DNA from: Tribonema minus
Lineage: Eukaryota > Sar > Xanthophyceae > Tribonematales > Tribonemataceae
Assembly: GCA_017506865.1 (NCBI GenBank)
Contig: JAFCMP010000547.1
Coordinates: 744,001 to 808,000 of the forward strand
Length of the DNA stretch: 64,000 nucleotides
Direction: 5' to 3'
Both the position numbers and the translations under genes were made by a program. A model generated the notes under the pieces. That model saw nothing but the letters and a program-made list of their open reading frames with translations, did not search any database and was not told the DNA's origin. Below, piece by piece: positions 20,324-28,733 of this stretch (position 1 is the first letter of the stretch; each line of letters begins with the position of its first letter).

Positions 20324-23300
20324 ATGAAAAGAATATCATGGCGGCGGCGGGAGGCCCGTATTGCCAACTCTGAATCAGCGCAGAAATGCAAGGAATCCGA
20401 TCTAGCGTGCGCACAAGCGCAGGATATTAGCACCAGTGCTGCAGATGGCAATGGCGCTTGTCAACAGGACGATGGCACGAGTGGCAGCAGCAGAGCAACT
20501 GGAGACGGACGCGCAGCGCACAAACGCAAGAGGGTACAGAATGACGGTTGGTCAATTTCCGATCAAACAGGCGAAGGGGAGCACACGGGCGGGCAAAGTG
20601 CAGTCAAGCGCTCTAGAACAGGTCATAACAGTCTGGAACAGCAACGTCTGATGCTAGACGACGAAGCTGGAGGTGGAGGCAGTGCGGACCCGGAGTACAA
20701 GTGCAACTTATGCGACCTCGTGGTGAAGAAGGGCATGTCGCTGCTCTCGTTACAGCAGAGGTTAAACGCCCACATCGCGGCGAAGCACCAGCGCAAACAC
20801 CACAGTGGGACAGCAACAACGTTCCTGGAGCGCTCCGACCTCAGCACGTCGCACTTGCAAACCATCTACACCGAGTGTGCCTTGTGCAAAAACCTGTTTC
20901 ATGCCAACAAGACATTCAGAGTGGACAGCAGCGATGCCAGCGCGGGCAAGCACTGCCGCAAATGCAGGCCTATCACTTCACCCGCTGCAGTGGCGGCAAC
21001 ATTGTCAACAACAGCATCAGCAGCACCGCTAGCACCTGATGCATCGACGGCAACAGCTACCACGTCGCTGCCACAGCAGCAACCGGCTTGCACACCCATC
21101 GGCAACCCCTACGCAAAGGGACCAGCGCACGCGCAGCAGGCACCTGCTGCTCAGGCTGGTGGCAGCAGCTCCTCCGGCAGCTCAAAGAGGCCGGAACGCG
21201 GGGGCAGCAGTGCTACACGAGGGGGTCGGGGTCGCAGTGGAGGGCGCGGACGTGGCAATGGAGGACGCGTTCGCAGCGGCAGCAATGATGCAGACATCAG
21301 CAGTAGCAGAGCGACTAGCGGCAGCAGAACCGGAGGCGGCAGCAGCAGCGGTGCCGGCGGCGGCAGTGCAGCCGGTACTAAGGACAGCGGCGCTGGCAAC
21401 GGCCGCAGCAGTGATGCCAGCAGCCGCAGCGGCGGTGCTAGCAACAGCGGCAGTGGCGCGCGAACTCAAAACGGCCGCGGTGGCCGTGGCAGCGGTCGCA
21501 GCAGCGACAGCGGCGGACGAGGCTGTGGTCGTGGCGGCCGCGGCGGCGGCGGAGGGGGCCCCAGAGCGGCAGGCGCGGCGACAGCAGCGGCAGCGCCAGG
21601 CCCTGCAGGCGCAGCAGGTGGGGCAGGTGGGCTTTTCACGTGGACCATCTCAACCCCCGCAGTCGCAGCAGTGCTTGACAGCATCAGCCTCGATGAGCTG
21701 TGCAAGCTGCAGTTCGCGACAACTAGAAGCCTTGCTAGACCACGCAATCGTCGCTATGTGGGAGCTGCACTGGAGAACGCAGCAACACATCTGTTGGCAC
21801 ACACAATGACGATGTTCGTCAATGCGGCGCGGGAGCCAGATTCCGCAGGGCGGGTGCAGCGACTGCAAAGATCCACGATTCTACACCACCTCATGCCATC
21901 ACTCATCACCTCCACCGATGGCGCACCTGGCATCACTCGCTCCGACAGAATCAGAATGTTGGCACGCGGTGAGCTTGACCGATTGGTGCCAGCGCTCCTC
22001 GCACACGCGCGTGCGCACCGGCGCTGGCGCGCGCGCCAGCAAACGGAGGCAGCGATCAACGCCTACGTCCTACAGTGCATGGGCACACGGGGGGGGCTAC
22101 AGCAGGCAGCGCGTTTCCTTCAGCCCAAAACGGTGGCGATACCTGATGATGACTGCTTTGCCGCCATGCAGTCCAAACACCCCCCCGCTGCGCCAGGGGA
22201 ACAACTCCATGAGCTATCCGGCATGGTGGATCAGCTTGCGGCGAAAGCAGCCGACATGCCAGCAGAACTCAGCCTGTTACAGGGGGAGGGAATTGAGCCA
22301 GAGACGGTTGCCAAGCTCATCCAGCGAGCAAGCCCTTACAGTGGAGCAGGCCCATCGGGGCTGCGCTACAGCCACCTGCAGGATGCGCTACGCACAAGCT
22401 GGGGACGGCATGAGTTTGCTGCTGTCCTCACACGGTGGCTTCAGACCGTTATGCGGGAGGCTGCGCGGCTGCCGGATGCCTTCTGGCAGTTGCATGGCGC
22501 GGGGCGCCTGACGCCACTTGCAGAACAACAGGAAGATGGTACAGCTAAGCAGCGGCCCATCGTTTGCGGCGAGGTGCTGCAGCGACTATGCACTTCGGTG
22601 TACGTGGCAGACCGCAAAGACTTCCTGGCGGAGCTCCTTGAGCCAGACGGGCAGTATGGGGTAGCCGTCTCAGCAGGAGCGGAGAAAGCGGCCATGGCCG
22701 GCAAACTCGCGTATGAGCTCGGTCACTGGCAGTTCATGCTGGACCTCAAGAATGCCTTCAACATGGTGTTCGTCCTGGCGGCAGCGGAATGGGTAGCAGC
22801 ACAGCTGCCGGACTTCCTCGACTACTTCATCGGCACATACGTTCGCACTCGGCCACGCCTGCTGTTCCAGCACGTTGACGGCTCCACGCGCATCATCATG
22901 TCTCAGCGCGGGTTTAAGCAGGGGGACCCCGCGGCACCGATGCTCTTCTGCGGCGCCATTGCTCAGTGCTTGAAACGGTTCAATGAGGCGGCGGCTGCGC
23001 AGCGCGCGCGGAGGCGGATGGGCGCCTACATGGACGATGCCAACGTCCGAACAGGCGCTTGCACGCTGACTCAGGATGACATACAGGCGGTGGCGCAGCT
23101 CAAACAACACTTTGCGGAGGTGGGGCTGGAGCTAAACCTCACCAAGTCACGCGCGCTGCCTGGCAGGGGGCATGTGGTGACGGACCACGAGCGGCAACTG
23201 CTGCAGCAGCTGGGCGTTCAGCTAGTGGGGGATACGGATGAAAATCAGAACCGTGGAGCTGTGTTGCTGGGGGTGCCGGTGGGCCACAGCAGCTTTGTGG

Positions 23301-25663
23301 ACGCATGGCTGCGCAGGGAAGCGGGTGCAGGCGGGGCAGGGGCTCGATTTGCAGAGCGATGCGCGCGCCTGACATCTCCGAGGGCTATGTTCAGGTTACT
23401 GCGCTACTGCGTGGTGCCTCGCATGACGTACTGCCTGCGCACCATTCCCACTACGCAGACAGCGCCAGCCGCCAAGGAGTGGGATCGGGTCACGCAGTGG
23501 GTGCTTGAGCACTCAATGGGCCTGCAGCCACCAGGCCAGACCTGGCGCCAGTTTGAGCAAAGTGGGGCCCACTTCCATCTGGCAGCGCACGGCCCAGCCT
23601 TACAGCAAGCGCGACTCCCAACACGGCATGGCGGCCTTGGCATTACCAGCGCCTGCGACATCGCTGATGCTGCGTATGTGGCGGGCACGTTGCAAGCGCT
23701 GCAACCAGCACTCTCTGGATGGGCGGGGGTGCTGCAGCAGGCGGCTCCTCAAGCGGCTGCAGACAACGCTGCTGAGGATGCGGCAACACAAGCGACACCG
23801 GCAGCAGCGGCAGCAGCACCAGCACCAGCAGCATCAGCAGCGGCAACTGTTACAGCGGCAGCGGCGGTTGCCAGTGGAGGCGCAACCGCTCCGGCAGCGG
23901 CAACTGCATCAGCGGCTGGCCGCGCTTATGGCGCAGCCATTCCGGCAACACACGACGCAGCTGCCGCTGGATCAGGGGCCGCGGCGGCAGCACAGGCGGC
24001 ACCAGCGGCAGCAGCAGCAGCGGCGGCGCACGGCGCAACTACTCCGGCGGCAGCAGCAGCGGCGGCAGCAGCAGCTGCTCCAGCATCAGAGGCTGCTGCA
24101 GCAGCGGCAGCACATGTTGCACCTCAAGTGGCCTCGGCGGCATCACTAACTGCAGCATCAACAGCAGCGGCTGCGGGCATAGGCAATACAGCTGCTACAG
24201 GCCCTACTAGCCTAAGGGCTGCTGCAGCACCTGCAACAGGAGCAGCGTCGGCAGGCGGCGCCGCAACCGTGCCGGCTGCGACAGCGGCAATGGCGGTGGC
24301 AGCGGCCAATGCGGCAGGTGCTGCACCAACACCTGCGGCAGCAGCAACACCACTGGCAGCAGCAGCAACGGCAGGCGGCACAGCTGCAGCACCAGCGCAC
24401 GCAGCAGCGGCAGCCGTCAATGCAGGCGCTGCGCGTTCCACACCAGCAATGCTACAAGGCGCAGCAGCAGCAGAGGTGGCGCGCCTGCCCCTCATGCGGA
24501 CGATCGCCACAGCTGCCACATCTCTACGTGCAGCAACAGGTGACAAGCTGGAACATATACTGCCACCAGCGCTAACGCCACTGCAGCAGCAACCACCTAC
24601 GCAGCAGCCGCCGCTGCGGCCGACAGCAGGTGGTGGCACTGGTGCGGATGCTGCTTGCGTACTTGACGCCAGTGCTCTGCAGTTGCAGTGTAGCCTGAAG
24701 CGCCCCAATCAGAGTGCGCTTGCAGATGCCGTCGCTACCGAGCTTGCAGATAAGGTGGAGGCGGACCTGCAACAGCTGCCGCAGGGCACGCAACGCACGC
24801 AAGCACTTGCTCGATTCCGGTCGCAGCGCCACATGCACTCGATCGGCATGGCATTCCTCAACGAGCCCATGTACTCCACAACGGCTTCGTTCGATGGCCT
24901 ATCCTGGCAGCTGGCCGTCAAACGCGCCATCGGAGTAGAGGAGCAGACGGCAGGCTGCAAGCTGTGCGGGAAGTCGCCGGGCGGCACCCTGCATGCACGG
25001 CTGTGTCAAGCGCCACGCGTCAAGGCGCACGACACCATTGTCCACAATAGCGTCAAGAGGGCCACGCAGCGCCTCCTGCGGCAATACCTCAAAACGGGAC
25101 TGGTGGACGAGGACTACACGCCGTTTCTGGGGTCCGCCGGGCCGCCGGGGAGTCGCAGGATGGACATCGTGCTGCCTGCCGACGCCTTCCCGGTGACCGG
25201 CTACGACGACCCGACACGCCACCTACCGCTCATGGTGGACGTTACCTGCTTCGAGGCACAGGTGGCGTCGCGGGCGGCGAAGACTGCAGCAGACCCCGAG
25301 CGATGCTGCCGCGACCAAGAGGCCGCCAAGACTACCCACTATTCTGGTCATTATGATCAGAATTGCTACAAACTTGCCACTTTGGCAATAGGGTCATTTG
25401 GCAGCATCGGGGAGCAGGGGCGGAAGCTGCTGGAGGCTGTGGCGACGGAGTATGCCAGCAGGATGTCAGTGCCCGGAGGAGCGCGCCCTAAAGCTCTCAA
25501 GGGCATCGCCCTGGCGCGCTTACGCTCGGCACTGTCGGCAGCGCTCCACATGGCGTACTCTGGCCGTGTCATGACACACATGGCAGAATCCAGGGGGGGG
25601 GGGCACATGGAGGAGGACGTAGGGGAGGACCCCGAGATGCCATTTGGCGGCGGCGGCGTTTGA
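20324..25663 (+). CDS. Retrotransposon polyprotein: zinc fingers, reverse transcriptase, restriction-like endonuclease
   Basis: 1779 residues. About 126-155: C2H2 finger (CNLC ... HIAAKH). About 186-215: Cys/His cluster (CALC ... HCRKC). About 270-440: Gly/Ser/Arg low-complexity linker. The reverse transcriptase starts near 675 (GPSGLRYSHL); motif A is MLDLKNAFN (Asp about 807), motif B GFKQGDPAAPMLF (about 863), motif C AYMDDAN (about 901-907). QYGVAVSAGAEKA before motif A is typical of R2-like RLE elements. About 1130-1390: Ala-rich linker. About 1545: CCHC knuckle C-x2-C-x7-H-x4-C, as in R2 endonucleases. Then RRMDIVLP (about 1610) and LMVDVTCFE (about 1637) supply the acidic residues of a PD-(D/E)xK nuclease. 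Stop TGA. No apurinic-type endonuclease was seen. It copies element RNA at a nicked target (target-primed reverse transcription). The clade within RLE elements is unresolved. Confidence 0.92.
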   Translation: MKRISWRRREARIANSESAQKCKESDLACAQAQDISTSAADGNGACQQDDGTSGSSRATGDGRAAHKRKRVQNDGWSISDQTGEGEHTGGQSAVKRSRTGHNSLEQQRLMLDDEAGGGGSADPEYKCNLCDLVVKKGMSLLSLQQRLNAHIAAKHQRKHHSGTATTFLERSDLSTSHLQTIYTECALCKNLFHANKTFRVDSSDASAGKHCRKCRPITSPAAVAATLSTTASAAPLAPDASTATATTSLPQQQPACTPIGNPYAKGPAHAQQAPAAQAGGSSSSGSSKRPERGGSSATRGGRGRSGGRGRGNGGRVRSGSNDADISSSRATSGSRTGGGSSSGAGGGSAAGTKDSGAGNGRSSDASSRSGGASNSGSGARTQNGRGGRGSGRSSDSGGRGCGRGGRGGGGGGPRAAGAATAAAAPGPAGAAGGAGGLFTWTISTPAVAAVLDSISLDELCKLQFATTRSLARPRNRRYVGAALENAATHLLAHTMTMFVNAAREPDSAGRVQRLQRSTILHHLMPSLITSTDGAPGITRSDRIRMLARGELDRLVPALLAHARAHRRWRARQQTEAAINAYVLQCMGTRGGLQQAARFLQPKTVAIPDDDCFAAMQSKHPPAAPGEQLHELSGMVDQLAAKAADMPAELSLLQGEGIEPETVAKLIQRASPYSGAGPSGLRYSHLQDALRTSWGRHEFAAVLTRWLQTVMREAARLPDAFWQLHGAGRLTPLAEQQEDGTAKQRPIVCGEVLQRLCTSVYVADRKDFLAELLEPDGQYGVAVSAGAEKAAMAGKLAYELGHWQFMLDLKNAFNMVFVLAAAEWVAAQLPDFLDYFIGTYVRTRPRLLFQHVDGSTRIIMSQRGFKQGDPAAPMLFCGAIAQCLKRFNEAAAAQRARRRMGAYMDDANVRTGACTLTQDDIQAVAQLKQHFAEVGLELNLTKSRALPGRGHVVTDHERQLLQQLGVQLVGDTDENQNRGAVLLGVPVGHSSFVDAWLRREAGAGGAGARFAERCARLTSPRAMFRLLRYCVVPRMTYCLRTIPTTQTAPAAKEWDRVTQWVLEHSMGLQPPGQTWRQFEQSGAHFHLAAHGPALQQARLPTRHGGLGITSACDIADAAYVAGTLQALQPALSGWAGVLQQAAPQAAADNAAEDAATQATPAAAAAAPAPAASAAATVTAAAAVASGGATAPAAATASAAGRAYGAAIPATHDAAAAGSGAAAAAQAAPAAAAAAAAHGATTPAAAAAAAAAAAPASEAAAAAAAHVAPQVASAASLTAASTAAAAGIGNTAATGPTSLRAAAAPATGAASAGGAATVPAATAAMAVAAANAAGAAPTPAAAATPLAAAATAGGTAAAPAHAAAAAVNAGAARSTPAMLQGAAAAEVARLPLMRTIATAATSLRAATGDKLEHILPPALTPLQQQPPTQQPPLRPTAGGGTGADAACVLDASALQLQCSLKRPNQSALADAVATELADKVEADLQQLPQGTQRTQALARFRSQRHMHSIGMAFLNEPMYSTTASFDGLSWQLAVKRAIGVEEQTAGCKLCGKSPGGTLHARLCQAPRVKAHDTIVHNSVKRATQRLLRQYLKTGLVDEDYTPFLGSAGPPGSRRMDIVLPADAFPVTGYDDPTRHLPLMVDVTCFEAQVASRAAKTAADPERCCRDQEAAKTTHYSGHYDQNCYKLATLAIGSFGSIGEQGRKLLEAVATEYASRMSVPGGARPKALKGIALARLRSALSAALHMAYSGRVMTHMAESRGGGHMEEDVGEDPEMPFGGGGV

Positions 25664-25688
25664 GTGGTTGTCGTTGCGACACTTTCAG

Positions 25689-25776
25689 ACTGTCATACGA
25701 CATGTAGATTCCTTACAGCTAGATGCCAATCATCTGGGCTTTTTCGCGCCCTGAGCGAGAATTAATAAAAAGTACT
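25689..25776 (+). repeat. Right terminal direct repeat of the retrotransposon
   Basis: Identical to 20235-20322; forms the 3' UTR end, with hairpin and A-rich terminus. The last six bases (AGTACT) also belong to the right target duplication 25771-25781. Confidence 0.9.
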
Positions 25777-25807
25777 AATAGCAAAGCGTCGTTGTACGTC
25801 CTGATCC

Positions 25808-26745
25808 TCATTCTCCTAACGTGTCTGCAGCATCCCCCGCAAGCCGGTCCAGAGCCAGCTGCGCCGCCTGTGCAGCCTCAAGACAGTTCGAGCATCTGGG
25901 CACAGCGCTCGTCACTGCTTCGTGGGCGCCTGCGGCGTTGAGCCGTGCTGCTGCACCTGCATCAGCGCTCAGACTGCATATCGTGCGCAGCACCACGATC
26001 AACAGTTCACAACAGCCAGAAGGCGAGTTGCGCAGCACTGCTCTCAGCACGGCTGTTGCGACCTCACACGCTCCTGCCTGAACAAGACGTGAAGCCACGG
26101 CTTGGGAGTGTGACTCATCAGGTGCGGGCAGCGCTGCGAGCGCCTTCAGGCCAGAGCGCAGATAAAAGCAATACGCATCATTAGCCTTGTACATGTTGTT
26201 GAACCGCAGCACAGCACGCACGACGACTTTGCATGCGCCTGCCGTAGAGAGCCTGGCGCTATCGGCGGGCGCGCTCGATGCGAGCGCTGCGATCGCAGAT
26301 GTCGCAGCCGACAGCACCGCAGCGCGCCAAGAATCTTCACATGGCGATCTGGATGTCCCTCTTCAATGTTTGGCGACAGCCGCCATGATGGCCTCTGCGG
26401 CACCTGCTGCCAGGAGCTGTGCAGCGCTACCGCCATGGGACGCCAGTGCTGCCAGTGCTAGGAGCACAGGGCCAGCTGCGCCGTCTCTCGTGGACACTGC
26501 AAGCGCCCCATGAGTGCATCGCCTGCGCCCGCTTCCAGGAACTGCTGCGCAATGGCGGCGCCGCCACAGATGTTGTGCTCCGTGATCCTCGTGATTGCCT
26601 CCGCAGCACCGGCCTGCAGGGCCTGGTGAGTTGCGTCAGTGCGCATGGCAGCAACGACCGCTTGCACAACCTGCGCTGCATGATGCTCCAGCGACAAGGG
26701 GACGTCTGCTGGCCTGAAACGGTGGACAGCTCATCACTCGGCCCG
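25808..26745 (-). pseudogene. Armadillo-repeat protein fragment, broken
   Basis: Minus-strand frames encode several ARM-like helices. First (26745-26460): HHAAQVVQAVVAAM, LQAGAAEAITRI, FLEAGAGDALMGRL. Then LLALAALASHGG and LLAAGAAEAIMAAV. Last (to 25808): LSTAGACKVVVRAVLRFNN, RLVQAGACEVATAVLR, LNAAGAHEAVTSAV. The first block runs into TAG near 26458 and similarity resumes in another frame, a frameshift. The second ends at an in-frame TGA near 26364 and similarity resumes in the same frame. No splice sites explain either break. It looks like a decayed gene of the algal ARM-repeat type. The retrotransposon lies 27 bp beyond its 3' end. Confidence 0.65.
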
Positions 26746-28733
26746 CCGGGACTGAATTTACACTGCATCTGTCAAGTTGTCGTTTCGACTTGCACTTCAT
26801 CCATCAAGCCGTCAGTTTGACTGTAAAACCAAGGCCATGATGTACAGAATACATGTGCGTCCCACCGTTATCTTCCGAAAGGCGGTTGGCAAGTCTGTCA
26901 CCGCCTGACTTGACCAAAGTAATGTGCAGATGATATCCTGTGCAGTTTCTTGGGCTGTATGTGTATGCTGACTCAAGCCGCTGGCACAGGCCAGATCGGT
27001 CTGCTGCATCCGGTATTCTTGAGCAGCGCTGAAGCGCAAAACACACACACACATGTACTCAAGAGCTGCAGCCCATAACTCACCATCAACATCTGGTGTG
27101 CCTTGCAATCAGATGTGTCATCACCACCGACGTGTGTGCCTTGCCTGCAATCTGCTTCCAGCAGGCGCCGGACTGCTGCTGTCGACCATCATCGTTGCAC
27201 GATCACACCAGTGTCTGCTGTGCCCCATCCTAACTGCTCCTGACAGCTGCCGAGGCGCTGTGCCTCTCAACTTATACCCATTTCTGAGGGTTTAGCCCAA
27301 GCAAGCCGGCAGCACCTCCGTAGTGACTGAGAGTTCACTGCTGGTGGCGGTCCTTGGCCCCACCGCTTGGCTCTGGCTTGACGTGGGCACGCCTTGTGTA
27401 AAAATAGTCAGGTGCCTTGCTGTTGCTGCGTCTTAACCCAGCAGCACGCGCTGAGGCGATCTAGTAGCCTAGCGTTGGCAAGCACGAGTGTCGCGCTTCT
27501 ATGGCGTTGGCACTTGAGGTTTCGGCACTTCACTTGGGTCGTTTTCTTGCGCTGCCTGTGTTATTCAGGGTCGTGAAGGTCAAAATAAGCTCATTAGCTG
27601 TAGCGCTCCCTGTTACACCACTCGGCGCGCCTGAATGTGCTTCGAGGCCTCAACACCGAATTCGCATAAAACCAAATACTTCAAGTGGACTTCAACTTTT
27701 TTAAAGAGTTCAGGTGAAAAGTTCAACAATGTGCATTTCTATGCCTATATAAAATATACTTTTATGCCTATATAAAATATGCATATATAGAATGAGCCAG
27801 ACAGTCCAAGAACCCACGCACGCGCGGGATGTCTAAGAAAGGCTCTCGGCCTGAAGACCCCTCGCCAACAAAGCAGCACCTTCATTCGCTCGCGTAAATG
27901 ATCAGGGTACCAAGGCTCCTGTAGGTTGTACAACATGATGTTGAAGTTTTGTTATTGAAGTTGAAGAACTTTAACTTTGTTCACCATCCCTTCCGCACAA
28001 AGGCATGCGCCTGGCGTGCGCTTGCTCGCGGACCGTAACGCCCGCCGACAACAAGCACCCCGACACGCTGTCGCATGGGCAGCACACACCTTCAGGACAC
28101 AGACGCACGAAGGAGACAACAACTCACACAGGTCCGAAGCACAATAACAGATTTGTGAAATCACTGAGAACTCTCAAATATATTACATGGCACCGCGGCC
28201 CGTTGACAGCGCGGCAGCGCTCCTCTTTGTCCCCCCCCCTTGCGCAGCGCTGCCAATTGCGCGAGCGCACTCCAATACACACATCTAGAGGGGCGTCAGC
28301 CCCCACCCGCTTCACTAACCAATGAATGCCACGACTCAGTCCCCGTTGCCGCTGAGCCTTGCGGAGACCGTGTCGTGTGCGCCCCCGCAGCGCCTGCCCC
28401 CCTTCCCCCCCCACCACCACCACCACTGCCGCCGCCCTTGCGAATCGCTGCCTCGCACGCATGGGCCGCAGCGCTGCGCACGCACACGCATTACCGCATT
28501 GAGCGCGATGCAGCACGCCCGCCAGCAGGGACCATGGCATGAGCGCCCTGAGTGCAAGGGGGACACGGGGAAAGCCCCCCCGCCGCCCCCCCCCCCCAAG
28601 CCCGCGCAATCACCCTCGCTGCCTGCGGCGTCGATTCTGTCAGCGCACGCATGCGGAGCGCCGGCGGCGACGCAGCAGCAGCGGCAGCAGCAGCAGCGGC
28701 AGCAGCGGCGGCAGCGGCGGCGGCAGCAGCGCC
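26746..28733. other. Intergenic region, nothing recognised
   Basis: About 2 kb. No supported gene. 27733-27790 holds two copies of an AT-rich unit (TATGCCTATATAAAATAT), the only AT-rich stretch nearby. TTGAAGTT motifs lie at 27670-27700 and 27940-27975. Confidence 0.5.

Larger units (their letters stand above)
20235..25770 (+). mobile_element. Full-length RLE-type non-LTR retrotransposon with terminal direct repeats
   Basis: A 5.5-kb element made of an 88-bp repeat (20235-20322), one long ORF starting two bases later, a short 3' UTR, and the same 88 bp again (25689-25776, whose last bases overlap the target duplication). The two 88-mers are identical as read. The 3' end holds a small hairpin (GGGC-loop-GCCC in CTGGGCTTTTTCGCGCCC) and ends ATTAATAAAA before AGTAC. 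Flanks carry AGTACTAATAG on both sides. An intact ORF, identical repeats and near-identical truncated copies at 53-55 kb suggest recent activity. Confidence 0.9.

Noticed and set aside
21039..21809. Alternate-frame ORF inside the retrotransposon
   Set aside because: Low-complexity Ala/Gln shadow of the Gly-rich linker in the main ORF.
20235..25776. LTR retrotransposon or Penelope-like element
   Set aside because: The terminal repeats are short, the ORF has an R2-like CCHC plus PD-(D/E)xK endonuclease after the RT and no protease, integrase or GIY-YIG domain, and copies are 5'-truncated as in target-primed reverse transcription.
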